Shown: piece by piece, positions 17,841 through 25,313 of the stretch | How the letters are laid out: each line of letters starts with the position of its first letter | Position numbering within the stretch: position 1 is the stretch's first letter | Origin: Bombilactobacillus bombi | Lineage (GTDB): Bacteria > Bacillota > Bacilli > Lactobacillales > Lactobacillaceae | DNA: 64,000 nt | NCBI RefSeq assembly: GCF_964340835.1 | Contig: NZ_OZ204251.1 | Reading direction: 5' to 3' (one strand) | Position numbers and translations under genes: made by a program | The notes under the pieces: model-generated | The model's input: only the letters and a program-made list of their open reading frames with translations | Told to the model about the DNA's origin: nothing | Databases searched by the model: none

Positions 17841-17856
17841 ATGAGGAGGTATTTTT

Positions 17857-18951
17857 TTGGCAAAAGATGAACGTCAAGCAGCATTAGACATTGCTTTGAA
17901 AAAAATCGAAAAGGATTTTGGTAAAGGAGCAGTAATGCGTCTTGGTGAAAATGCACAAACCCAAATTTCCACAGTTTCCAGCGGTTCTTTGGCTTTAGAT
18001 GATGCATTAGGCGTAGGCGGATTTCCCCGTGGCCGAATTGTGGAAATTTATGGACCGGAAAGTTCTGGTAAAACTACAGTAGCTTTACATGCAGTAGCCG
18101 AAGTTCAAAAAAACGGCGGCACAGCAGCCTATATTGACGCCGAAAATGCGATGGATCCAACTTATGCAACAGCTTTAGGAGTTGATATTGATAATTTGTT
18201 GTTATCCCAACCAGATACTGGTGAACAAGGACTGCAAATTGCTGACGCCTTAGTTTCTAGTGGTGCTGTTGATATTTTGGTTATTGATTCAGTTGCGGCC
18301 TTAGTTCCTCGAGCAGAAATTGATGGAGAGATGGGAGATTCCCATGTGGGCTTGCAGGCACGTTTAATGTCCCAAGCTTTACGTAAATTATCAGGTACAC
18401 TTAACAAAACCAAAACTATTGCTTTATTTATCAACCAAATACGTGAAAAAGTTGGGATTGTGTTTGGTAATCCTGAGACGACTCCTGGTGGTCGGGCATT
18501 AAAATTTTATTCTACTATTCGTTTAGAAGTACGTAGAGCCGAACAAATCAAAGATGGTTCTGACGTTATTGGTAATCGTGTTAAAATCAAAGTAGTCAAA
18601 AATAAAGTAGCACCTCCTTTTAAAGTAGCTCATGTAGATATGATGTACGGCAAAGGAATTTCGCAGACTGGTGAGATTGTTGATATGGGTGCTGAAAAAG
18701 ATATCGTGGAAAAAAGTGGTTCCTGGTATTCTTACAATAATGAGCGAATTGGCCAAGGACGCGAAAATGTTAAAAAGTATCTCGATGAACATCCTGATTT
18801 AAAAGCTGAAATTAAACAAAAAGTTCGGGTTGCTTATGGAATGGATTCTGACTTAACTCAGGAAGATTCTAAGGAATCTGAAGAAAAAGCTCCAAATAAG
18901 GCAGATAAAGCTAAAACTAAAGATAAAACAGTTGTCAAAGAGGAATCTTAA
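17857..18951 (+). CDS. recA: recombinase RecA
   Basis: RecA forms filaments on single-stranded DNA, drives homologous recombination and triggers LexA self-cleavage. The 364-residue protein has Walker A GPESSGKT at residues 66-73, Walker B ILVIDSVAALVPRAEI, the EKVGIVFGNPETTPGGRALKF loop (quoted from about residue 194 onward) and an acidic/lysine-rich tail. The start is TTG at 17857 with GAGGAGG seven bases upstream, giving the normal N-terminus AKDERQAAL. It is controlled by its own promoter and SOS box, and a terminator overlaps its stop codon. Confidence 0.97.
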   Translation: MAKDERQAALDIALKKIEKDFGKGAVMRLGENAQTQISTVSSGSLALDDALGVGGFPRGRIVEIYGPESSGKTTVALHAVAEVQKNGGTAAYIDAENAMDPTYATALGVDIDNLLLSQPDTGEQGLQIADALVSSGAVDILVIDSVAALVPRAEIDGEMGDSHVGLQARLMSQALRKLSGTLNKTKTIALFINQIREKVGIVFGNPETTPGGRALKFYSTIRLEVRRAEQIKDGSDVIGNRVKIKVVKNKVAPPFKVAHVDMMYGKGISQTGEIVDMGAEKDIVEKSGSWYSYNNERIGQGRENVKKYLDEHPDLKAEIKQKVRVAYGMDSDLTQEDSKESEEKAPNKADKAKTKDKTVVKEES

Positions 18952-18968
18952 AGGATTCTTCTTTTTTT
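18937..18968 (+). terminator. intrinsic terminator of recA
   Basis: AAAGAGGAATC (18937-18947) pairs with GATTCTTCTTT (18954-18964), with one G-T wobble, and more T follow. The recA stop codon lies in the loop. Confidence 0.75.
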
Positions 18969-18983
18969 ATTGAGCAAACATCG

Positions 18984-19012
18984 TTGACAGTTGGACCAAT
19001 AAACCATAATAT
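18984..19012 (+). promoter_or_regulatory. rny promoter
   Basis: A consensus -35 TTGACA (18984-18989), a 17-bp spacer and -10 TAATAT (19007-19012) lie about 60 bp before rny, directly behind the recA terminator. Confidence 0.7.
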
Positions 19013-19073
19013 TATTATGTACCTAAAATATTTTTAAAGCCAAACTAGTACAATGTGACTTGGAGGTAAGCAA

Positions 19074-20639
19074 ATGTCATTTAATCTCGCTGTCCTCGCG
19101 GTCGCAGTTTTGATGCTAATAATTGGTGCTGTAATCGGTTTTTTTGTGCGGAAAAGTGCTTATGAAAATAGCTTGAAGCAAGCTGGTAAGTCTGCTGAAA
19201 GTATTATTACAACGGCTAAAAAGGATGCTGCTTCAGCTAAAAAAGAAGCACTAATTGAGGCGCGTGAAGAAAGTCATAAGTATCGTCAGCAACAAGAAGA
19301 TGACTTGCGTGAACGACGCAAAGAACTTCAGCGTCAGGAAAACAGAATGTTACAACGAGAAGACACCTTAGATCGTAAGGATAGCTCGTTGGATCAACGC
19401 GAACATTCTCTTGAAAAACGCGAGGAAAAAATTGATAGTACAGAACAAAAATTAGAGAATCAACAAAAAGAAGTAATTTCAACCTTAGAAAAACAGCAGC
19501 AAAAGCTAGAAGAAATTGCGGGTATGACTCACGAACAAGCGCGTGATTTTCTTTTAAATCAATTGAATGATGAACTGGTTCAAGAAAAAGCGCAGCTCAT
19601 TCGTGCTAGTGAAGAATCAGCCCAGCAAGATGCCAAGAAAAAGGCCAAGCAATTAGTAGTTGAAGCTATTCAACAATCGGCTGCTGACACGGTATCAGAA
19701 TCAACTGTCACAACTGTCGCTTTGCCCAATGAAGAGATGAAGGGAAGAATTATTGGTCGTGAAGGCCGTAATATTCGAACCATTGAGTCTTTGACGGGTA
19801 TTGATGTTATTATTGATGATACGCCACAAGCAGTGGCTTTGAGTGGTTTTGACCCAATTCGTCGTGAAATAGCACGTTTAACATTGGAAAAATTAATTTC
19901 TGATGGGCGCATTCATCCTGGACGAATTGAGGAAATGGTCGATAAGTCTCGTAAAGAGATGGATACTAGAATTAGAGAGTTAGGCGAACAAACAGTCTAT
20001 GATTTGGGAATTCATAATATGAATCCTGATTTAATTAAAATTGTTGGTCGACTTAACTTTCGGACTAGTTATGGCCAGAATATTCTGAGTCATTCAATTG
20101 AGGTTGCAAAAATTGCTGGTACAATGGCTGCTGAATTAGGTGAAGATGAAACTTTAGCGAAACGCGCAGGGCTGTTACATGATATTGGAAAAGCCTTGGA
20201 TCATGAAATTGAAGGTTCACACGTAGAAATTGGAGTCGATGTTACTACTAAATACAAAGAACCTAAAGTTGTAGTGAATACAATTGCCGCCAGTCACGGA
20301 GATGTTGAACCTACTTCAATGATTGCAATGTTAGTAGCTGCAGCTGATGCAATTTCAGCTGCACGTCCAGGTGCTCGCTCTGAATCAATGGAAAATTATA
20401 TTCATCGTTTGGAAAAATTGGAGACAATTGCTAATAGCTATGATGGCGTTGATCATTGTTATGCAATTCAGGCAGGACGTGAAATTAGAATTATGGTTAA
20501 ACCTGACAAAATCTCTGATAACCAATCAACAATTCTAGCTCGAAAGATTAAAAATCAAATCGAAAAAGAATTAGAATATCCAGGACATATCAAAGTAACA
20601 GTAATTAGGGAAACTAGAAAAATTGCTTATGCCAAATAG
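19074..20639 (+). CDS. rny: ribonuclease Y
   Basis: RNase Y is the membrane-anchored endoribonuclease that starts mRNA decay in Firmicutes. The 521-residue protein shows the full layout: an N-terminal membrane helix (about residues 4-24), a long, highly charged coiled coil (about 45-180, rich in E, Q and R), a KH RNA-binding domain (GRIIGREGRNIRTIE, about 226-240), and an HD domain whose LLHDIGKALDHE (about 367-378) holds the catalytic His-Asp pair. It is transcribed from its own promoter and followed by a terminator that overlaps the stop codon. Confidence 0.97.
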   Translation: MSFNLAVLAVAVLMLIIGAVIGFFVRKSAYENSLKQAGKSAESIITTAKKDAASAKKEALIEAREESHKYRQQQEDDLRERRKELQRQENRMLQREDTLDRKDSSLDQREHSLEKREEKIDSTEQKLENQQKEVISTLEKQQQKLEEIAGMTHEQARDFLLNQLNDELVQEKAQLIRASEESAQQDAKKKAKQLVVEAIQQSAADTVSESTVTTVALPNEEMKGRIIGREGRNIRTIESLTGIDVIIDDTPQAVALSGFDPIRREIARLTLEKLISDGRIHPGRIEEMVDKSRKEMDTRIRELGEQTVYDLGIHNMNPDLIKIVGRLNFRTSYGQNILSHSIEVAKIAGTMAAELGEDETLAKRAGLLHDIGKALDHEIEGSHVEIGVDVTTKYKEPKVVVNTIAASHGDVEPTSMIAMLVAAADAISAARPGARSESMENYIHRLEKLETIANSYDGVDHCYAIQAGREIRIMVKPDKISDNQSTILARKIKNQIEKELEYPGHIKVTVIRETRKIAYAK

Positions 20640-20655
20640 GGCATAAGCTTTTTTA
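20625..20655 (+). terminator. intrinsic terminator of rny
   Basis: GCTTATGCC (20625-20633) and GGCATAAGC (20640-20648) form a perfect 9-bp stem with a 6-nt loop, followed by TTTTTTATTTT. Confidence 0.9.
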
Positions 20656-20676
20656 TTTTAAAATTAGGAGTATAAG

Positions 20677-20705
20677 TTGTATAAATTCGCGCTAACTATT
20701 ATAAT
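20677..20705 (+). promoter_or_regulatory. tagO promoter
   Basis: -35 TTGTAT (20677-20682), a 17-bp spacer and a perfect -10 TATAAT (20700-20705) predict a start at about 20712 and a short leader of about 24 nt. Confidence 0.75.
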
Positions 20706-20735
20706 TCATAGTATGTGAAAGGGGCTTGCTACACA

Positions 20736-21818
20736 ATGTTTAATATTATCGTCAAATTATTTTTAACTATGATTATTGCAGCAGTAATAACTCCTTTCGT
20801 GCGCAAGCTTGCTTTTGTTTTAGGAGCAGTTGATAAACCCAATGCCCGGCGTGTTAATAAAAAACCAATGCCTACTGTGGGGGGCTTGGCTATTTTTTTG
20901 GCATTTACTTTTTCAACTTTTGTTCTATTACGACCGCAATTTCCGACGCACGAGTTATTTAGCGTCTTTTTGGCAGAATGCATTATAATTTTAACGGGTC
21001 TAATTGATGATATCCGAGAACTTAAACCTTCACAAAAAATGTTGGGGATTTTTATTGCAGCATTGGTAATTTATTTTTTGGCTGGAATTAAAATGACGTA
21101 TGTTGTAATTCCATTTATTGGTTCGTTTCAATTAGGTTGGTTAAGTTTACCAGTAACTATTTTTTGGATTTTAGCAATTACTAATGCAGTTAACTTAATT
21201 GATGGCTTGGATGGTTTAGCTACTGGTGTATCAATAATTGCGCTCTTTACGATGGGTGTAATTGGCTACTTCTTTTTGACTACTACAGATACGTATGTTT
21301 CCATTTGGATTTTTGCGCTGGTGGCTTCACTCTTAGGGTTTTTACCACATAATTTTCATCCCGCTAAAATTTTTCTGGGTGATACAGGAGCCTTATTTAT
21401 TGGTTTTATGATTGCAGTTTTCTCCTTAAAAGGATTAAAAAATGTTACTTTTGTATCTTTAATTATCCCTATTGTTATTTTAGGAGTGCCTATTACTGAT
21501 ACTATTTATGCAATGTTGCGCAGATTTTTGAATAATAAACCAATTTCACAAGCTGATCGCCATCATTTACACCATCGTCTCATGCAGTTAGGATTAAGCC
21601 ATCGTCAAACGGTTTTGGTAATTTATGGTTTATCATTAGTTTTTTCTTTTATTGCTTTGTTATATCCAGTTTCTTCATTCTGGGGAGGCATTTTATTAAC
21701 AATTGCTGCTTTAGTCGGATTAGAATTATTTGTAGAATCAATCGGGTTAGTTGGCGAAAATCGCCAACCGTTGCTTCATGCTATTCAACACTTAGTTAAA
21801 CGTTTGGAAAAACACTAA
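20736..21818 (+). CDS. tagO: undecaprenyl-phosphate N-acetylglucosamine-1-phosphate transferase (TagO/WecA family)
   Basis: This MraY-family enzyme transfers GlcNAc-1-phosphate from UDP-GlcNAc to undecaprenyl phosphate, starting wall teichoic acid or other lipid-linked polymers. The 360-residue protein has about ten membrane helices and the family motifs VDKPNARRVNKKPMPTVGG (near residue 35), an Asp pair in GLIDDIRELKP, NAVNLIDGLDGLA, and FLGDTGA, with the His-rich RHHLHHRL loop late in the protein. The ATG at 20736 is preferred to a GTG at 20715, because AAAGGGG lies between them at a workable distance and the promoter leaves only a short leader. The 3' end abuts the convergent yigZ gene. 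Confidence 0.93.
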   Translation: MFNIIVKLFLTMIIAAVITPFVRKLAFVLGAVDKPNARRVNKKPMPTVGGLAIFLAFTFSTFVLLRPQFPTHELFSVFLAECIIILTGLIDDIRELKPSQKMLGIFIAALVIYFLAGIKMTYVVIPFIGSFQLGWLSLPVTIFWILAITNAVNLIDGLDGLATGVSIIALFTMGVIGYFFLTTTDTYVSIWIFALVASLLGFLPHNFHPAKIFLGDTGALFIGFMIAVFSLKGLKNVTFVSLIIPIVILGVPITDTIYAMLRRFLNNKPISQADRHHLHHRLMQLGLSHRQTVLVIYGLSLVFSFIALLYPVSSFWGGILLTIAALVGLELFVESIGLVGENRQPLLHAIQHLVKRLEKH

Positions 21819-22451
21819 TTATACTAAGGGAATTTCATTAAAAGTTGTATTTCCTAATTCCATTTGGATTTGAGCATTTAATAAATTGTTCAAGTCCTTT
21901 TTTGTTTGTTCGATTTGATTTTTATTCACTAAAATGGTCAAGATTACTTGATCAGTATAGCTAGTATTGGCAATTACAAGATGTTGTTGCTGTAACCAAT
22001 ACATGAGTGAATCTAACTTATTGTAGGCAATAGTGACTAATAGTTCTTGTTGTTGGATGCCTTGAACACGTCCTACAGCATTAATAGCTTGGGAGACACT
22101 TTGGCGATAAGCTCTAATTAAACCACCACTTCCTAGTTTAATACCCCCAAAATATCGCGTAACAACAGCTACCACGTTTTGGACTTGCATTTGTTGTAAA
22201 GTTTCTAACATCGGAACGCCTGCTGTGCCCGCTGGTTCTCCATTGTCATTGGCATGTTGAAATTGGTTGTGATCACCGACAATAAAGGCACTGCAGTTAT
22301 GATTAGCTTTATATTCTTGTTTTTTAATACTGGTAATAAAATCTTGAGCAGCTTCCGGAGTCTGAACACGAGCTAAATGGGTAATAAAACGGGATTTTTT
22401 TATTATTAATTCATGTTGGTAATTTTCTTTGATTGTAATATAAGTTTTGAT
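21819..22451 (-). CDS. yigZ: YigZ/IMPACT-family protein with an apparent ATC start codon
   Basis: This protein has about 210 residues from the proposed start, normal for the YigZ (UPF0029/IMPACT) family. The N-terminal domain has KKSRFITHLARV, a Cys in ANHNCSAFIVG, and the hallmark NDNGEPAGTAGVPML and RYFGGIKLGSGGLIRAY. The C-terminal DUF1949 domain follows. Function is not established; the mammalian homologue affects translational control. On the minus strand, AAAGGAG (22467-22461) lies eight bases before ATC (22451-22449), whose reading gives (M)KTYITIKENY, exactly the family N-terminus. The only upstream ATG, at 22538, has no ribosome site and would overlap comFA. It is divergent from comFA and its stop touches tagO. 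Confidence 0.8.
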   Translation of the reverse strand: MKTYITIKENYQHELIIKKSRFITHLARVQTPEAAQDFITSIKKQEYKANHNCSAFIVGDHNQFQHANDNGEPAGTAGVPMLETLQQMQVQNVVAVVTRYFGGIKLGSGGLIRAYRQSVSQAINAVGRVQGIQQQELLVTIAYNKLDSLMYWLQQQHLVIANTSYTDQVILTILVNKNQIEQTKKDLNNLLNAQIQMELGNTTFNEIPLV

Positions 22452-22483
22452 AGTAAAATCTCCTTTCCAGGTGTAATTAATTA

Positions 22484-23782
22484 ATGGGTGATAATTTGCA
22501 AGAAACAAAAGATTTATCTGGACGTTTAATTGTAACAACTAAAGATAATCCACATCCACAAAAATTTCCGGCTTTAATTAGTTTAGCCAATGATCAATTT
22601 CGCTGTCAACGTTGTCAAATGGTCAATTGTCAAAGCACTTATAGTATCACGCCACAGTTGTTTTATTGTCCGGAATGCCTAGTTTTAGGACGCTTAACTA
22701 ATCAGGACTATTTAATAGCATATCCGGAACAAAATGATTTTATAGTACCACCGCATCCCTTAACTTGGACAGGTACATTGACTCCCAAGCAGCACGCAAT
22801 ATCTTGTCAACTTTGTCAAGTGCAGATGAACAAGCAAGAACATTTAGTATGGGCTGTAACGGGCAGTGGCAAAACGGAAATGTTATTTGCCATGTTGGCG
22901 CAAGCTATTAGTCAAGGTGAACGAATTGCCTTAACTGCTCCGCGAGTTGATGTGTGCAATGAACTTTATCCACGAATTAAAGCAGCCTTTAGGACTACTG
23001 GAGTTAGTCTACTACATGGTCAAGGTGCAAATCATTATTATTATTCGCAAATTTTGATTTGTACTGTCCATCAATTATTAAAGTTTCGTGCAGCTTTTGA
23101 TTTATTAATTTTAGATGAGTGTGATTCTTATCCTTATGTCAATAATCCATTATTGCACCAAGCAGTCCAACAAGCAGTGAAAAAGCGTCATACGCTAATT
23201 TATTTATCAGCTACTCCTAGCCCAGAATATCAGCAGCAAATAGCTCAAGGACAATTAAATTATAGTCTTTTGAACCGGCGCTTTCATGGACATGATTTAC
23301 CAGAACCACAATTTCGACTAATTTGGCGTCAACGATTTAACTGTTTGAATAAGCAATTATTGCACAGTATTACCACTTTATATCAAAAACAACAGCGTTT
23401 CTTGCTTTTTGTGGATAGTATTAAACAAGCAGAATTTATCTCACAGTTGTTGCACCAAGAATTACCGAATTTACAGCAAACTTTTGTCCATACTAAAGAT
23501 CCCTTACGTGGACAGAAGGTCCAAGCTTTTCGAGATAATCAATGGCAGGCATTAGTAACTACAACTATTTTAGAACGGGGTGTTACTTTTTTTAATATTG
23601 ATGTTATGGTTTGGCAAGCCGACTCACGTCGCTTTAATACACAAACTTTAATTCAAATTGCAGGTCGTGCAGGGCGGAGTGCTGAACATAGTGATAATCA
23701 AGTTATATTTTTTGCTAAGCAATATACTTTAGCGATTGACCAAGCTATTCGCCAGATTAGAAGGTTAAACCAGGATGAATAA
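22484..23782 (+). CDS. comFA: competence helicase-like protein ComFA
   Basis: ComFA is a DEAD-box-type ATPase on the cytoplasmic side of the DNA-uptake machinery that helps pull in single-stranded DNA. The 432-residue protein has an N-terminal zinc finger (CQRCQMVNC ... YCPEC, about residues 41-65), Walker A VTGSGKTEM (about 125-133), DEC in ILDECDSYPY, and motif VI region QIAGRAGRS (about 398). The ATG follows AGGTG with ten-base spacing. comFC overlaps the 3' end by 8 bp. The other late competence genes are outside the window, so natural competence cannot be judged from here. Confidence 0.93.
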   Translation: MGDNLQETKDLSGRLIVTTKDNPHPQKFPALISLANDQFRCQRCQMVNCQSTYSITPQLFYCPECLVLGRLTNQDYLIAYPEQNDFIVPPHPLTWTGTLTPKQHAISCQLCQVQMNKQEHLVWAVTGSGKTEMLFAMLAQAISQGERIALTAPRVDVCNELYPRIKAAFRTTGVSLLHGQGANHYYYSQILICTVHQLLKFRAAFDLLILDECDSYPYVNNPLLHQAVQQAVKKRHTLIYLSATPSPEYQQQIAQGQLNYSLLNRRFHGHDLPEPQFRLIWRQRFNCLNKQLLHSITTLYQKQQRFLLFVDSIKQAEFISQLLHQELPNLQQTFVHTKDPLRGQKVQAFRDNQWQALVTTTILERGVTFFNIDVMVWQADSRRFNTQTLIQIAGRAGRSAEHSDNQVIFFAKQYTLAIDQAIRQIRRLNQDE

Positions 23783-24458
23783 TTGTTTATTGTGTCGAGA
23801 TGAAATTATCCATGAACTAACACCACAAGAAATCTTTACCGGTATGAAAATTAAGCAAGACTTTTTATGCTCACGATGTGAGGCTGAATTTCACCAAATT
23901 AAAGCACCGCACTGTCCTACTTGTTTTCGACAGCAAAATAAATCAAAGCAATGTCCTGATTGTAAATATTGGCAAGCATTGGGATATCATAATTTTAAGC
24001 ATCAAGCAATATTTAGTTATAATTTGGCCATGCATGATTATTTTAAGCGTTATAAACGTTATGGCGATTATGTATTACGTCTAGTATTTCAACCTTATCT
24101 ACAACAAGTATTACGCCAATGGCAACCACCTTTTATTTATGTACCAACGCAGACAAATCACTGGCAACAACGACAATTTGATCCCGTCAAGGGAATTTTT
24201 GGCGATCTTGTCAAATTAACCCCTGCTTTAATCAAGTTACCAACTAGCACGCCACAAGCACAAAAAAATCGCCAGCAACGTCTAAAAACCCCACAATTTT
24301 TTGACTTTAACCAAAACTATGCGGCAATTTTACAAGCCACACAAGTAACAATTTTAGATGATATTTATACTACTGGGCGGACAATTTTTCATGCGCGCGA
24401 TTGTTTGCGCCAGCAAGGTTATCAAGGACAGATATTCTCGCTTTCTTTAGCACGTTAG
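23775..24458 (+). CDS. comFC: ComFC-like phosphoribosyltransferase-fold competence protein
   Basis: This 227-residue protein has an N-terminal zinc-binding region with four Cys pairs (CLLC, CSRC, CPTC, CPDC, residues 4 to about 55). The C-terminal PRTase fold carries the PRPP-binding loop VTILDDIYTTGRT (about residues 191-203). ComFC is needed for DNA uptake in competent Firmicutes; its biochemical activity is not settled. It overlaps comFA by 8 bp and lies before hpf, a conserved gene order in lactobacilli. Confidence 0.9.
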   Translation: MNNCLLCRDEIIHELTPQEIFTGMKIKQDFLCSRCEAEFHQIKAPHCPTCFRQQNKSKQCPDCKYWQALGYHNFKHQAIFSYNLAMHDYFKRYKRYGDYVLRLVFQPYLQQVLRQWQPPFIYVPTQTNHWQQRQFDPVKGIFGDLVKLTPALIKLPTSTPQAQKNRQQRLKTPQFFDFNQNYAAILQATQVTILDDIYTTGRTIFHARDCLRQQGYQGQIFSLSLAR

Positions 24459-24468
24459 TAATTAATAG

Positions 24469-24497
24469 TTGTTGTTCACTACAAAAAAATCTATAAT
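24469..24497 (+). promoter_or_regulatory. hpf promoter
   Basis: -35 TTGTTG (24469-24474), a 17-bp spacer and a perfect -10 TATAAT (24492-24497) lie just after comFC. The predicted start at about 24504 leaves a leader of about 118 nt. Confidence 0.7.
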
Positions 24498-24513
24498 ACA
24501 GATAAGGGGATTT

Positions 24514-24591
24514 GGGACAAAATATTTTTAATAGGTAATAGTGGGAATGATTATATTGATATTTAAATTATTGAATATCAATCTTTGTCTC
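24514..24591 (+). promoter_or_regulatory. structured 5' leader of hpf (nested hairpins)
   Basis: An outer pairing of GGGACAAA (24514-24521) with TTTGTCTC (24584-24591, one G-T wobble) encloses a perfect 9-bp hairpin, ATTGATATT (24555-24563) with AATATCAAT (24574-24582). No T-run follows, so it is not a standard terminator. Its place in the predicted leader of hpf suggests an RNA regulatory or stability element. I do not recognise it as a known riboswitch. Confidence 0.5.
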
Positions 24592-24622
24592 ATTTCCAAA
24601 TAACCTTAAAGGAGCGTTTCTG

Positions 24623-25171
24623 ATGTTAAAAATCAATGTTCGCGGAGAAAATATTGAGGTAACTGACGCTATTAGAAGTTATATTGAAAAGCGTCTGGGA
24701 AATTTAAATAAATACTTTAAAGATACTGAAAATCCAATTGCCCATGTCAATTTAAAGGTATATGGCACTAAAAGTACCAAAGTAGAAGTCACGATTCCAA
24801 TGCCTTATTTAACCTTACGTGCAGAAAAAATTGACCCTGACATGTATAAGGGCATTGATGCTGTATTTGAAAAATTAGAACGCCAAATTCGGAAATTTAA
24901 AACTAAAATTAATCGCAAGTCACGCGAAAAAGGAATTAAAGACTTTAATTTAGTTGGACCAAGTGACACTGAAGCAGAAGCTAGTGACGATTTAGCTATT
25001 GTTAGAACTAAGCATGTTTCTTTGAAACCAATGGATGCTCAAGAAGCAGTCTTACAAATGGATATGTTAGGTCATAACTTTTTTGTTTTTGAAGATGCAA
25101 AAACTAATGGCACCAGCATTGTTTATAAACGTAATGATGGCCGATATGGTTTGATTGAAACTGGAGAATAG
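24623..25171 (+). CDS. hpf: long-form ribosome hibernation promoting factor
   Basis: Long HPF dimerises 70S ribosomes into inactive 100S particles in stationary phase or stress. The 182-residue protein has the N-terminal YfiA-like domain (residues 1 to about 105, starting MLKINVRGENIEVTDAIR), an acidic linker, and the C-terminal dimerisation domain (about 125-182, KPMDAQEAVLQMDMLGHNFF) that marks the long form. The ATG follows AAAGGAGCG. It has its own promoter with a structured leader and is followed by a strong terminator. Confidence 0.95.
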   Translation: MLKINVRGENIEVTDAIRSYIEKRLGNLNKYFKDTENPIAHVNLKVYGTKSTKVEVTIPMPYLTLRAEKIDPDMYKGIDAVFEKLERQIRKFKTKINRKSREKGIKDFNLVGPSDTEAEASDDLAIVRTKHVSLKPMDAQEAVLQMDMLGHNFFVFEDAKTNGTSIVYKRNDGRYGLIETGE

Positions 25172-25185
25172 TCTAAGATTATCTG

Positions 25186-25226
25186 GTGGTTGGAACGATT
25201 ATAATTAAGTTCCAGCCACTTTTTTC
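25186..25226 (+). terminator. intrinsic terminator of hpf
   Basis: GTGGTTGGAAC (25186-25196) pairs with GTTCCAGCCAC (25209-25219), an 11-bp stem with one G-T wobble, followed by TTTTTTC. Confidence 0.9.
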
Positions 25227-25313
25227 TATCCAATAATTAATATTGGTTTAATTATTAGTGGTAAAATGATAAGATATTGTAGATATGTAAAAGTACAGGA
25301 GAGATTTAAATAA

